Positions 17,429 to 26,358 are shown, counted from the stretch's first letter. The stretch is 64,000 bases of DNA from Duganella sp. CF458 (GCF_900113115.1 NZ_FOOF01000011.1:62001-126000), one strand, 5' to 3'. Numbers and translations are program-made. Notes: a model not told the origin generated them from the sequence alone.

Positions 17429-18445
17429 TCAAGGCAAGCGCGCTCTCGCTGCCTCCACAGGGTCCGGCCGGGCCACCGCGTAGACTGCCTGCACCACCAT
17501 CGCCATGCGTTGGTAATCGAGCTTGTCAAACGTATCGCCAGCGCGGTGATAGTTCGGATTGCGCATGAATGCCGTATCGGTCACCATCAGCGCCGGATAA
17601 TCCTGCGCCCAATAACTGCGATGGTCGGAGAAATCGACCCCTTGCACCAGGCTGGGCGCGTTGAGCGAGTAGACCGGCAACTGCGACGCGCCCGACATTG
17701 CCGCCTTCACCGAACGGCTTGCGCCGAAGTCGCCGAATTGTCCCACCAGCGCGATGAAATTGCCGCGATCCGGATAGCCAAGTCGCATCGCGGCCAGCGG
17801 GTAGGCCTGGCTGCCCGGGCTGTCGCTGAAATAACCGATCATCTCCAGCGACAGCATCAACTCCACATCGCGTCCCGCCGCCTTCAATGCGCGGGCATGC
17901 CAAACACTGCCCATGTGGGGTGAGCGGAAGTGCGGCGGTTCCTCCAAGGTATACGCCACCAATTCAACCGGGCGTGCTGGTCCGGATTGTCCCAGCAAGC
18001 GCGCCAGCTCCAGCAGACCCGCAATGCCGCTGGCGTTGTCGTCGGCCCCGCGTGTCGCGCCGTGGCTGTCGTAATGCGCGCCAATCACCAGCAGCCGTCC
18101 ACGCTCTGGGCCGAAGCGCGCCACGACGTTCTTGTAGCGCTCACCCTCGACCACCACATCCTGCAGCGATACCTGCCCACCCGCGTCCTTGAATTGCTGT
18201 GCGATGTACGCCGCTGTACGCTCCAGGTTTGCGCGGTGCGCGAATGAGCGTGGATGAAAATCGACGGACAGCTTTTTGACGTGCGCTTCAAGCCTGGCGG
18301 AATCGACCACTGGTGGCGTCGATGGCACGGCAGTCACAAAAGGTTGGCAGACCAATGCGGCCAACAGCAGCATTCCCGCACCGATGACAGCCAACGCTGC
18401 ATGGCGGCGGCGAGGCCTGCGCGTGGGCGACTGCGAGAATTCCAT
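17429..18445 (-). CDS. M28-family zinc metallopeptidase
   Basis: 338 residues. A basic N terminus and one membrane span (about 16-38) suggest an anchored or exported enzyme. The di-zinc aminopeptidase core has H124 and D126 in GAHYDSHG, the bridging D135 in GADDNASG, the catalytic E168-E169 in YTLEEPP and a C-terminal His in YHRAGDTFDKLDY. These are the M28 ligands. Substrate unknown; related proteins are aminopeptidases. Convergent with the solute-binding gene. Confidence 0.88.
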   Translation of the reverse strand: MEFSQSPTRRPRRRHAALAVIGAGMLLLAALVCQPFVTAVPSTPPVVDSARLEAHVKKLSVDFHPRSFAHRANLERTAAYIAQQFKDAGGQVSLQDVVVEGERYKNVVARFGPERGRLLVIGAHYDSHGATRGADDNASGIAGLLELARLLGQSGPARPVELVAYTLEEPPHFRSPHMGSVWHARALKAAGRDVELMLSLEMIGYFSDSPGSQAYPLAAMRLGYPDRGNFIALVGQFGDFGASRSVKAAMSGASQLPVYSLNAPSLVQGVDFSDHRSYWAQDYPALMVTDTAFMRNPNYHRAGDTFDKLDYQRMAMVVQAVYAVARPDPVEAARARLP

Positions 18446-18523
18446 TCATGTTCCTTGTCGTCAAATCAGAAAACGCAGTATGCCATGCGCCGGCTTGCCG
18501 CATTTCCTATCAGACGATTCTTA

Positions 18524-18629
18524 CGTCCATAGGACGACTCGCACAATCTTTTCATTTGCAACCATTCGTCGCACAACTACTAGCCCGGGTGGGCTATGGT
18601 GGTCGCGACCCTGTTTTGTCACCATACCC
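18524..18629. promoter_or_regulatory. dyad-rich upstream region of the five-gene cluster
   Basis: Between the divergent M28 gene and the cluster lie a CGTCC-ATA-GGACG dyad (18524-18536), a GGTCGCGACC palindrome (18601-18610) and a surrounding pair of arms, GGGCTATGGTG and CACCATACCC. These look like regulator or leader structures. No clear -35/-10 pair is visible. Confidence 0.35.
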
Positions 18630-18697
18630 TCGACGTCAAAAAAACGATGCCGTGACCATGTCGCGGCCGATGACCCACCAACCAAAACAGGATCGAC

Positions 18698-19564
18698 ATG
18701 AAATTCCAACGTACCGCCATTGCACTTGCCCTGCTCGCAGCCACCCTGAACGTTCAAGCACACGAAGACGACGAAGCCCCCGTCAAGTTCAAGCCGGGCA
18801 TGCGCTACGGCGACAGCGCCTCGATGGGCAACGGCCGTTTCACCGCGTATACCAAGACCAGCCATAAAGGCAGGCCGGAAGCAGTCGGCGTGGAATTCCA
18901 CGAGTCGACACTGAAGAACCTGCCGCATCATCCGCTCAACGACGGCAAGACCTGCCTCGACCTGAACCGCGACGACAAGATCGACGATCATGACGAGTGC
19001 GTCGGCGGCCATTCGCGCACGCTGTACTTCGATGCCAACCCAAGCCAGTTCAAGAACATCACCATCAACTGGGAAGCGCATGGCCACGTGCCGGACCAGG
19101 TGTATGACCGTCCGCACTTCGACTTCCATTTCTACACCATTCCCGACACCGAACGCCTGGCCGTGTTCACCGGCGATTGCCCGGGCCTGACCAATTGCGC
19201 CATCGAGGCCAAGGCCAAGAATCCGGTTGCACCGCAATACGTCCACGCCGACATGTTCAACACCAACCTGGTGTATGCGCACATGGGCAACCACTACGCC
19301 GATTCCACCGCGCCGGAATTCAACGGCGGCACCTTCACCAATACCTTCATCCTCGGCACGTTCGACGGCCGCATCACCTTCTACGAGCCGATGATGAGCA
19401 AGGACTACCTGGACTCCAAGCCGGACGACTGCCTGCCGGTCAAGCAGCCCGCTGCCGTGCAGACCGATGGCTGGTATCCAACCCAGTACTGCACCCGCTA
19501 CAACGAGAAGAACAAGACTTACCGCGTTTCCTTCGAAGCCTTCACCTACCGCAAAGGCAGCTGA
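18698..19564 (+). CDS. secreted TTHB210/DUF5602-like protein
   Basis: 288 residues with a signal peptide (MKFQRTAIALALLAATLNVQA) followed by an acidic, His-rich mature N terminus (HEDDEAP). The core has NITINWEAHGHVPDQVYDRP, then HFDFHFYTIP, with closely spaced His residues that could bind a metal. It also has NHYADSTAPEFNGGTFTNTF and ITFYEPMMSKDYL. This pattern recalls the TTHB210-like (DUF5602) family, whose biochemical role is not established. It is the first gene of the cluster, 36 nt before the FAD oxidoreductase. Confidence 0.7.
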   Translation: MKFQRTAIALALLAATLNVQAHEDDEAPVKFKPGMRYGDSASMGNGRFTAYTKTSHKGRPEAVGVEFHESTLKNLPHHPLNDGKTCLDLNRDDKIDDHDECVGGHSRTLYFDANPSQFKNITINWEAHGHVPDQVYDRPHFDFHFYTIPDTERLAVFTGDCPGLTNCAIEAKAKNPVAPQYVHADMFNTNLVYAHMGNHYADSTAPEFNGGTFTNTFILGTFDGRITFYEPMMSKDYLDSKPDDCLPVKQPAAVQTDGWYPTQYCTRYNEKNKTYRVSFEAFTYRKGS

Positions 19565-19600
19565 AGCCTGCCCGCCAACTTCACTTACTGAGGAATCATC

Positions 19601-20911
19601 ATGGAACAGTTCGACGCAATCGTCGTGGGCGGCAGCGTATCCGGCGCACCCACCGCCACCTGGCTGGCCCGCAAAGGATATAAAGTGTTGATGGTGGAGC
19701 GCGACACCTTCCCGCGCGACACCAACTCCACCCACTTCATCTGGCCGCGCGGCATGTCCTACCTGAACCGCCTGGGCGTGGCCGGCAAAGTGCTGGAGCA
19801 GACCCCCAGCTTCAAGCAGCTGGAAGTCTCGATCGAGGGCATCAGCCTGCATGGCGGCGTGCCGGTGCAGGCGGTCAAGGACCGCTTCATCAAACTGCAC
19901 GGCAATGACGACGGCGTGGTCGACTACTATTCCGGCCCGCGCCGCTTCTACCTGGACAAGGTGCTGCTGGATGAAGCGCGTGCTTCCGGCGTCGACGTGC
20001 GCGAAGCCACCACCGTCCAGTCGCTGATCGTGGAAGACGGCCAGGTGGTCGGCGTGCGCGGCAACGGCCCGAACGGCGCCCTGTTGGCGCGGGCCCGGGT
20101 GGTGGTTGGCGCCGATGGCCGCATGTCGCAATTTGCCGGCATGGTCGGCGCCGAAAAAACCGTGGTGCGCGAAAAGTCGACTTTCGCCTACTACGGCTAC
20201 TTCAGCGGCATCGACAAGCCTGAACTGTGCATCCACAAGCGCGGCCGCTTCGGCACCGCCATCTTCCCGACCATGGAAGACCGCCACCTGGTGCTGGTGT
20301 ACGGCCCGACCGCGTGGTGGAGCGACTTCAGCAAGGATCCGGAAGCGAACTTCCACAAGACCTACCGCTACGTGGCGCCGGAAGTGGCCGACCTGGTCGC
20401 CCAAGGCAAGCGTGTGGAAGAGTTCAAGGCCATGGGCCGCATGGTGGCGTATCACCGCCAGACCTACGGCAAGGGCTGGGTGCTGGTGGGCGACGCCTGC
20501 AGCTTCAAGGACCAGTGGACCGCGATGGGCATCACCCACTCGCTGCGCGATGCCGAACTGGTAACCGGTTACCTGGACCGCGTGCTGAAGCACGAAGTCC
20601 CGTTCGAGCAAGCGATGGCCGAGTACCACGAGGTGCGCCAGGCCGACTACGAGGACTACTGGGGCTTCGTGTGCGACGGCGCCGAGTGCAACCCGTACAC
20701 CCGCGAACACCTGGAATTCTTCCATGCGATCCAGGCCGACCAGTCCAAGGTCGACCACTTCATGGGCCAGGTCGGCGACACCATCCCGTTCTCGCGCGCG
20801 ATCGCGCTTGATGGCGAGACCCGTGCGCTGCCTGACTTCATCAAGAACTACGACCCCGAGGCGCGGAACTACTTCGCCAACCTGTACCAGGAAGCGAAGG
20901 CCGCGGCTTAA
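19601..20911 (+). CDS. FAD-dependent oxidoreductase (geranylgeranyl reductase/halogenase-like fold)
   Basis: 436 residues, cytoplasmic. The N-terminal Rossmann motif is IVVGGSVSGAPTATWLARKG with the ribose-binding Glu at position 33. The FAD-contact motif is RARVVVGADGRMS and the second flavin motif VLVGDACSFKDQWTAMGI. The fold matches group A flavin monooxygenase / geranylgeranyl-reductase-like enzymes. The flavin halogenase WxWxIP motif is not seen. Electron supply from the VanB-like reductase three genes downstream is possible. Substrate unknown; probably an oxygenase or dehydrogenase step on the cluster product (inference). Confidence 0.88.
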   Translation: MEQFDAIVVGGSVSGAPTATWLARKGYKVLMVERDTFPRDTNSTHFIWPRGMSYLNRLGVAGKVLEQTPSFKQLEVSIEGISLHGGVPVQAVKDRFIKLHGNDDGVVDYYSGPRRFYLDKVLLDEARASGVDVREATTVQSLIVEDGQVVGVRGNGPNGALLARARVVVGADGRMSQFAGMVGAEKTVVREKSTFAYYGYFSGIDKPELCIHKRGRFGTAIFPTMEDRHLVLVYGPTAWWSDFSKDPEANFHKTYRYVAPEVADLVAQGKRVEEFKAMGRMVAYHRQTYGKGWVLVGDACSFKDQWTAMGITHSLRDAELVTGYLDRVLKHEVPFEQAMAEYHEVRQADYEDYWGFVCDGAECNPYTREHLEFFHAIQADQSKVDHFMGQVGDTIPFSRAIALDGETRALPDFIKNYDPEARNYFANLYQEAKAAA

Positions 20912-20985
20912 ATCGTTATCCCCTCCTGTCGCGCCGGCCCGCCCGCCGGCGCGCATCCGTCGTTCCCCACCCAAAGGAAACCATC

Positions 20986-21888
20986 ATGCAAGCGACATCC
21001 ATTGGCGTTGACGCAGCATCCGCATTGCGTCTCAAAGCGCCCGGCACCTGCGGCGAACTGATGCAAGGCGCCATCGACGAACAGGACTTCCTGGTCAACT
21101 GCCCGGTCAACCTGTTTTCTTACGCCACCGTCGAAGAACACGACGACGGCCTGTACCTGTCGGACCTGAACCGCTTCACCAAGATCCGCGACACCATCTC
21201 GCTGGCCGCGCACGAGTACGCTTTCCGCCTCGGCCACAAGGTCGCCATCCACAGCGACATCCCGCGCGGCAAAGGCATGGCGTCCAGCTCGGCCGACATC
21301 ACCGCCGCGCTGGAAGCCGTGTTCCGCAGCGCCGAAGTGCGCCTGGACGCCCAGCTGTTCGCGCGCCTGGTGACCGAGATCGAGCCGTCCGACTGCGTCC
21401 ACTTCCCCGGCATCGCGGAAGTCAACCACCTGACCGGCCGCCTGCTCGACTCGATGCCGGCGCCGGCCGACCTGAATGTGCTGGTGGTCGATTGCGGCGG
21501 CGAGATCGATACCATCGGCTTCGACCGCAAAAGGGCACGCGCCATCTACCGCCAGAACCAGCCTTACCTGAAGGATGCGCTGGCCAAGCTGAAGCGCGGC
21601 CTGCGCCATGCCGATCCGCTGTCCGTGGCCGATGCGGCCACCGCCAGCGCGACGCTGAGCCAGCAGATTCACCTCAAGCCGCAATTCGACGAAATGCTGG
21701 CCACCAGCCGCGAGCTCGGTGCGCTCGGCGTCAACTGCGCCCACAGCGGCACCGTGCTGGGCGTGATGTACCGCGCCAGCGACCGCCTGGGCGACACCCT
21801 CAAACACGCCATCACACAGCGCTTTGGCAAGAGCGTCGAGATCGTGGGCGACTTCAAGATTATCAGCGGAGGATGCTATGACTGCTAA
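20986..21888 (+). CDS. GHMP-family kinase, PduX-like (L-threonine kinase type)
   Basis: 300 residues. PduX makes L-threonine O-3-phosphate from L-threonine and ATP for the B12 nucleotide-loop linker. Here the N terminus LKAPGTCGELMQGAIDEQDF is the PduX-type PGTCGE(L/M)xQG signature. The GHMP ATP motif is PRGKGMASSSADITAAL (93-109). The C-terminal motif 3 is VNCAHSGTVLGVMY. Its 3' end overlaps the following PLP enzyme by 11 nt, so expression is coupled. Threonine as substrate is inferred from similarity; a homologous amino alcohol or hydroxy amino acid is also possible. Confidence 0.85.
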   Translation: MQATSIGVDAASALRLKAPGTCGELMQGAIDEQDFLVNCPVNLFSYATVEEHDDGLYLSDLNRFTKIRDTISLAAHEYAFRLGHKVAIHSDIPRGKGMASSSADITAALEAVFRSAEVRLDAQLFARLVTEIEPSDCVHFPGIAEVNHLTGRLLDSMPAPADLNVLVVDCGGEIDTIGFDRKRARAIYRQNQPYLKDALAKLKRGLRHADPLSVADAATASATLSQQIHLKPQFDEMLATSRELGALGVNCAHSGTVLGVMYRASDRLGDTLKHAITQRFGKSVEIVGDFKIISGGCYDC

Positions 21889-22996
21889 CAACCTGGATAT
21901 CTTCCAGACCCGATTCCACAACCCGTCCATCTTCGCGATCCGTTCGCGCACCAAGTACCAGGGAAAACTGACCGACTTCTGCGTGCCTGCCAATTCCTAC
22001 TTCCCGCCGCCGCGGATGCTGGAGCTGATCGCTCAGAACATGGGCGACATCCTCAAGTACTACCCGGACTACTCGCCGGTCTACCAGCAATGCATCGCCG
22101 ACCTGGTCGGCACCCCGGCCGAAAACATCGTGGTGGCGAACGGCATCACCGAGATCATCACCATCCTGTGCCGCGACAGCGGCGGTCCGATCCTGACTTC
22201 GGTGCCCACCTTTGGGCGCTGGACCGACCTGCCGCCCGAGTTCAACGTCCCGGTCCATTTCGTGCACCGTGAACGCGCGCGCGAGTTCGTGATCGGCGCC
22301 GACGACGTGATCGCCCGCGCACGCGAAACCGGCGCCAAGACGGTCGTGATCTGCAACCCGAACAACCCGACCGGCGCCTGGTTCAGCGGCGAGGACATCC
22401 GCAAGATGGCATACGAGCTGTCCGACATCGACAGCCTGATCATCGACGAATCCTTCATCGAGTTCTCCGGCCTGGAGAGCGCCGAAGCGCTGGCGATGGA
22501 GTCGCCCAACGTGATCGTGGTGAAGAGCATGGGCAAGTCGCTCGGCTGGCACGGCATCCGCCTGGGCTACGCGGTAGCCAATACGCGCGCCGCCGCCATC
22601 CTGCGCGCCAAAGTGCCCTACTGGAACGTCAACGGCCTGGCCGGCTTCGTGCTGAAGAACATCGGCCAGTTCAAGGAAATCTATGCGCAAAGCTTCGTCA
22701 AGGTCGCGCAAGACCGCGAGTACATGTATCGCCAGCTGCAAACGGTGCCGGGCCTGAAGACCTACCCGTCCAAGGGCAACTTCCTGTTCAGCGAATTGCC
22801 GGAAGGCGTCTCGGGCAAGCAGGTGCGCGACATCCTGCTGGAACAGTATGGCCTGCTGATCCGCGAATGCAGCAACAAGGCCGGCTCGACCGAGCAATAC
22901 CTGCGCAGCGTGGTGCGCGTGCGCGAAGACGCCGACAAGCTGGTGGCCGCGCTGGCCGAAGTGCTGGCGGCCTATGCGCCGGCCGAGGCGGCGTGA
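21878..22996 (+). CDS. PLP-dependent aminotransferase/decarboxylase, CobD/HisC-like
   Basis: 372 residues of fold type I class I/II PLP enzyme. Landmarks: YFPPPRMLELIAQN, KYYPDYSP, NPNNPTG (160-166), IIDESFIEF and the Schiff-base segment VKSMGKSLGWHGIRLGYAV with Lys220. The fold is shared by HisC and CobD, the latter decarboxylating threonine phosphate to (R)-1-amino-2-propanol phosphate. Pairing with a PduX-like kinase points to the CobD reaction, but no other corrin gene is in the operon. The ATG has a GGAGG site and lies inside the kinase 3' end. Stop and next start overlap. Confidence 0.85.
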   Translation: MTANNLDIFQTRFHNPSIFAIRSRTKYQGKLTDFCVPANSYFPPPRMLELIAQNMGDILKYYPDYSPVYQQCIADLVGTPAENIVVANGITEIITILCRDSGGPILTSVPTFGRWTDLPPEFNVPVHFVHRERAREFVIGADDVIARARETGAKTVVICNPNNPTGAWFSGEDIRKMAYELSDIDSLIIDESFIEFSGLESAEALAMESPNVIVVKSMGKSLGWHGIRLGYAVANTRAAAILRAKVPYWNVNGLAGFVLKNIGQFKEIYAQSFVKVAQDREYMYRQLQTVPGLKTYPSKGNFLFSELPEGVSGKQVRDILLEQYGLLIRECSNKAGSTEQYLRSVVRVREDADKLVAALAEVLAAYAPAEAA

Positions 22997-23970
22997 TGGA
23001 CTCCGCCATGGTGGCGCCGTCGCTGCTGGTAACAGTGGCGCAGCGGCGCGAAGAAGCGCTTGGCATCGCCAGCTTCGAACTGCGTGCGCTGGATGGCGGC
23101 GAGCTGCCGCCATTCACCGCCGGCGCCCACATCGACGTGCTGGCGCCGAACGGCATGCTGCGCCAATACTCCATCTGCAGCTCGCCACTGGAGCGCCAGC
23201 GCTACCTGCTCGGCATCCTGGACGAACCGGCGTCGCGCGGTGGTTCGCGTGCACTGCATGCGGAGGTCGGCGTGGACGACCTGCTGTCCATCAGCGTGCC
23301 GCGCAACCACTTTGCCCTGGTGCCCGCCACACGCAGCTTGCTGCTGGGCGGCGGCATCGGCATCACGCCGATGCTGGCGATGGCGGCGGAACTGGCGGCG
23401 CAAGGCCGTGCATTCGAGCTGCACTACTGCGTCCGTTCGCGCGAACACGCCGCCTTCCTCGACCTGATCGCCCAGTCGCCGTGGTCCGATCGCGCCCGGC
23501 TGCACATCGACGACGAGGGGCCGTACCAGCATTTCAATGCCGACGCGCTGCTGGCGGTGCCGGATGCCGATACCCATGTGTACATCTGCGGCCCGGCCGG
23601 CTTTATCGCCCACGTGCGCGAGCGCGCGGCGGCGCATGGCTGGGCGGCGGCGCAAGTGCATGTGGAACACTTCGCCGCACCGGCGCAAGAGCTGCCCGAA
23701 CCGGGCGCTTTCGATGTGCGCATTGCCAGCACCGGCAAGGTGATCCGGGTCGGCGCCGACCAGACGGTGGCCGGCGTGCTGGGCGAACATGGCATCGCCA
23801 TTCCGCTATCCTGCAACGAAGGCCTGTGCGGCACCTGCATCACCGGCGTCCTGGCGGGCACGCCGGAACATCGCGACTGCTACTTCACCGAAGAAGAGAA
23901 GGCGCGCAACAACCAGTTCATGCCTTGCTGCTCGCGCTCGCTGGACCAGACCCTGGTTCTCGACCTGTGA
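22996..23970 (+). CDS. VanB-like phthalate-dioxygenase-reductase family protein
   Basis: 324 residues. One-component electron transfer chain from NAD(P)H through flavin to a [2Fe-2S] centre. The flavin motif is RQYSICS (about 56-62), the NAD pocket GGGIGITPM (about 115-123) and the C-terminal plant-type ferredoxin CNEGLCGTC...C (Cys at about 276, 281, 284 and 314). The family feeds electrons to Rieske or other oxygenases. None is adjacent, so the FAD oxidoreductase in the same operon is the candidate partner (inference). Its ATG overlaps the upstream TGA. Two terminators follow. Confidence 0.92.
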   Translation: MDSAMVAPSLLVTVAQRREEALGIASFELRALDGGELPPFTAGAHIDVLAPNGMLRQYSICSSPLERQRYLLGILDEPASRGGSRALHAEVGVDDLLSISVPRNHFALVPATRSLLLGGGIGITPMLAMAAELAAQGRAFELHYCVRSREHAAFLDLIAQSPWSDRARLHIDDEGPYQHFNADALLAVPDADTHVYICGPAGFIAHVRERAAAHGWAAAQVHVEHFAAPAQELPEPGAFDVRIASTGKVIRVGADQTVAGVLGEHGIAIPLSCNEGLCGTCITGVLAGTPEHRDCYFTEEEKARNNQFMPCCSRSLDQTLVLDL

Positions 23971-23971
23971 A

Positions 23972-23999
23972 AAAGGCGCCATATCGATATGGCGCCTTT
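23972..23999 (+). terminator. intrinsic terminator of the five-gene cluster
   Basis: A perfectly self-complementary 28-nt element (arms AAAGGCGCCATAT / ATATGGCGCCTTT around CG) starts just after the stop of the VanB-like gene and is followed by more pyrimidines. It would end the cluster transcript. Confidence 0.85.
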
Positions 24000-24008
24000 C
24001 TTCCTCAA

Positions 24009-24035
24009 GAAGCCCGCCGTAGCGGGCTTCGTTTT
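24009..24035. terminator. second, bidirectional terminator
   Basis: A 9-bp stem (GAAGCCCGC / GCGGGCTTC, loop CGTA) is followed by GTTTTG on the plus strand and TTGAGG-type sequence after TTC on the minus strand. It sits just past the convergent SDR stop and probably serves both transcripts. Confidence 0.75.
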
Positions 24036-24038
24036 GCC

Positions 24039-24791
24039 TTACAGGGTGGCCATGCCGCCGTCGAACAGGATGTTCTCGCCGATCATGTAGGAAGAATCGT
24101 CGCTGGCCAGGAACAGCACGGCTTTGGCAACTTCGTCCGGCTGGCCGAAGCGCGAGGCCGGCACTTTTGCCATCAGTTGGCCGGCCCACTCCTGCACCGC
24201 TTCCGGTGGCAGGCCCAGCTTGCCATAGATCGGGGTTTCGATCAGGCCCGGGCTGATCACGTTGACGCGCACGCCGCGTGGGGTCAGCTCGGTCGACAGG
24301 GTACGCGCCAGCGAACGCACGGCGGCCTTGGTGGCGGAATACACCGCCAGGCCGGCCACGCCCTGCTCGACCAGGGTGGTGCCGGTCAGGACCACGCTCG
24401 ACGGGTTGTTCAGCATCGACAGCACGCTTTGCACGGTGTAGATCACGCCCTTGAAGTTGACGTCGACCTGGTTGTCGATGTGCTTGGCATCGACGTCCGA
24501 GAAAGGCATCGGCTGGGCGATGCCGGCGTTGGCGAATACCACGTCCAGGCTGCCGAACACCGACTTCAGCTTGGCGGCCACGCCGGCCATCTCCGCTGCC
24601 GAGGATACGTCGGCGCGCAGCGCCAGGACGCCTTCGCCCAGCTCCTTGCCGGCCGCTTCGACGCGCTGTGCGTCCTGGCCAATGATCGCGACGCGTGCGC
24701 CTTCTTTCAGGAACAGCTTGGCCGTCGCCAGGCCGATGCCAGTGGTGCCGCCGGTGATCAGAGCGGTTTTGCCAGTCAGTCTACCCATCAT
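24039..24791 (-). CDS. SDR-family NAD(P)-dependent oxidoreductase
   Basis: 250 residues of a classical short-chain dehydrogenase. TGGTTGIG (13-20) binds the cofactor, NAG is in FANAGIAQP, the catalytic Ser in VVLTGT is a Thr in this position, and YSATKAAV carries Tyr and Lys. PG-IETPIYG follows. The Ser of the catalytic triad is thus replaced by Thr or sits one step away. An Asp or basic residue after the second strand is absent (IIGQDAQRV), so coenzyme preference is unclear. The gene is transcribed from the shared TetR-type promoter-operator at 24.86-24.90 kb. Confidence 0.9.
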   Translation of the reverse strand: MMGRLTGKTALITGGTTGIGLATAKLFLKEGARVAIIGQDAQRVEAAGKELGEGVLALRADVSSAAEMAGVAAKLKSVFGSLDVVFANAGIAQPMPFSDVDAKHIDNQVDVNFKGVIYTVQSVLSMLNNPSSVVLTGTTLVEQGVAGLAVYSATKAAVRSLARTLSTELTPRGVRVNVISPGLIETPIYGKLGLPPEAVQEWAGQLMAKVPASRFGQPDEVAKAVLFLASDDSSYMIGENILFDGGMATL

Positions 24792-24837
24792 CTTCTCCTT
24801 GAAAGGCCGCCCTGCAAGAGCGGCAAAAATTGAAAAA

Positions 24838-24903
24838 TACCGGTTCGTGTTTATTTATGTACCGATAGGTATTTAATATACCGGTTAGTATAATATTCGT
24901 CAA
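24838..24903. promoter_or_regulatory. SDR/TetR divergent promoter with TACCGATAGGTA-type operators
   Basis: On the minus strand TTGACG, 17 bp, TATATT forms the SDR promoter (24898-24903 and 24875-24880). Next to its -10 lies the dyad TACCGATAGGTA (24860-24871). Related copies are TACCGGTTAGTA (24879-24890) and TACCGGTTCGTG (24838-24849). A plus-strand TATAAT (24889-24894) lies upstream of the TetR gene. Autoregulation plus control of the SDR gene by this TetR protein is the natural reading. Confidence 0.75.
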
Positions 24904-24927
24904 CCACACGATTGAATGGAGATCACC

Positions 24928-25569
24928 ATGACGCGCGAACGCGGCCGCCCACGCACTTTCGATATCGATCATGCCCTGGACCGGGCCGTGGAAGTGTTCT
25001 GGAAACACGGCTACCAGGACGCTTCCTTGCACGAACTGACCGATGCGATGGGCCTGTCGAAACCGAGCCTGTATGCGGCCTTCGGCGACAAGGAAGCCCT
25101 TTACCTGAAAGGCCTGCAGCGCTACCTGTCGCTGCTGATCGCGCGCCACGCGGCCAAGCTCAACGACGAGCCGGACGGCCGCACGGCGCTGGAAGGCTTC
25201 CTGCGCTCGCTGGCCGGGATGCTGGCCGATCCCGACCTGCCGGGCGGCTGCTTCATCATCAACGGCACGGCCGATTGCGGCGGCTCAAGCATTCCCGCTT
25301 CGGTGGAGATGGCGCTGCGCACTGCCCTGCAGGGTACCGAAACGATGGTGCTGCAACGCCTGCAGCGGGCCGAGCAGGACGGCCAACTGCCGGCCGCGCT
25401 CACCCCGCAGGCCATGGCCGCGTTGTTCGGTTCATTGATTGCCGGCCTGGCGGTGATGGCCAAGAGCGGCGCCGGCCAGGCCAAGTTGCTGACGGTGATC
25501 GAGACGGCAATGGCCGTGTGGCCCAAGCCCCCGGCGCCCGCGCGCAAGCGCCACCTGAAGGCGGCTTAG
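24928..25569 (+). CDS. TetR/AcrR-family transcriptional regulator
   Basis: 213 residues. TetR HTH at about 8-50 (FDIDHALDRAVEVFWKHGY, then LTDAMGLSKPSLYAAFGDKE). The C-terminal domain has PGGCFIINGTADCGG, as in the TetR_C subfamily with NemR/YxaF-like regulators of small reactive organics. Start chosen because GGAG lies 6 nt before this ATG; an ATG four codons earlier lacks it. Divergent from the SDR gene, with operators between them. Its stop overlaps that of the convergent EpsA-like gene by 4 nt. Confidence 0.93.
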   Translation: MTRERGRPRTFDIDHALDRAVEVFWKHGYQDASLHELTDAMGLSKPSLYAAFGDKEALYLKGLQRYLSLLIARHAAKLNDEPDGRTALEGFLRSLAGMLADPDLPGGCFIINGTADCGGSSIPASVEMALRTALQGTETMVLQRLQRAEQDGQLPAALTPQAMAALFGSLIAGLAVMAKSGAGQAKLLTVIETAMAVWPKPPAPARKRHLKAA

Positions 25570-26297
25570 ACTTCGATCAGGCCGAAAGAGATGGCCTTGG
25601 CCACCGCGTGCCCGCGCGTGGAAGCGTTCAATTTGGCCAGCAGGTTGCTGACGTGGATCTTCACCGTCCACGAGCTGATGCCGAGGATCGAGGCCATCTC
25701 CGAATTGGACTTGCCGCCGCAGATCCACTTGAGCACTTCCTGCTCACGCTCGGTGAGGATCTTCTTGGGGCGCTTGTTGCCGAATTCCTCGACATGGGTC
25801 AGCGCGTAATGCAAATGCGGTACCAGCAGCTGCAGCAGGAAGGCCGTCTCGCGGTTCCACTGGTCGAGGTTGCCGAAACTGAAGTAACAGGCGTGCTCCT
25901 GGCTCAGGCTCATGACGCCGTGGATGGCGACGTTGCGGATGCCGTGCCGCTCGGCCTTGGCCAGCCAGGCGCGGTCGCCCGGCAGCAGCAGCGATGAATC
26001 CGGGTCGACGAAAACAGGGCTGCGCGTCTCCACCCAGCGCCGCAGCGCAGGACATGGGCAGTGGTTGTCCTCGACCACAAAGCCGTTCATGAAGGCGGCC
26101 GGGAAACTGAAATTCACCGCTTCCACGATGCGCCGGTCCGCCATGCGCATGCAGCCGCAAGCGAACATCGCATGGGGCAGCACATCGCGCAGGCGCGGGC
26201 CCACCACGGTGCTGAAATCCTGAAGCGTCGATACGCTGTGGCAAGCCTGAATGAAGGCGGCAACGGCGGCGGTCTGCTCTGTACTGAGGCTGTTCAT
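25566..26297 (-). CDS. EpsA-like LuxR-family transcriptional regulator
   Basis: 243 residues from the ATG that directly follows the promoter-operator. Longer in-frame starts would run through that operator, so they were rejected. The N-terminal sensor region (about 1-165) has the FACGCMRMADRRIVEAVNFS and NGFVVEDNHCPCPALRRW features of the EpsA type, associated with exosortase/PEP-CTERM exopolysaccharide loci. The C-terminal LuxR HTH is LTEREQEVLKWICGGKSNSE followed by MASILGISSWTVKIHVSNLL. The window has PEP-CTERM proteins, so an exosortase is expected elsewhere in the genome. Confidence 0.85.
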   Translation of the reverse strand: MNSLSTEQTAAVAAFIQACHSVSTLQDFSTVVGPRLRDVLPHAMFACGCMRMADRRIVEAVNFSFPAAFMNGFVVEDNHCPCPALRRWVETRSPVFVDPDSSLLLPGDRAWLAKAERHGIRNVAIHGVMSLSQEHACYFSFGNLDQWNRETAFLLQLLVPHLHYALTHVEEFGNKRPKKILTEREQEVLKWICGGKSNSEMASILGISSWTVKIHVSNLLAKLNASTRGHAVAKAISFGLIEV

Positions 26298-26358
26298 GGC
26301 GTCTGTCAACTCTGAAGGTGCGTACAACCAATGTCGAGATCCTGCTCGGCGAATTTCG

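Noticed and set aside
18521..20974. 817-residue minus-strand frame over the FAD oxidoreductase and DUF5602-like genes
   Set aside because: Shadow frame; the plus-strand proteins have clear motifs and a signal peptide.
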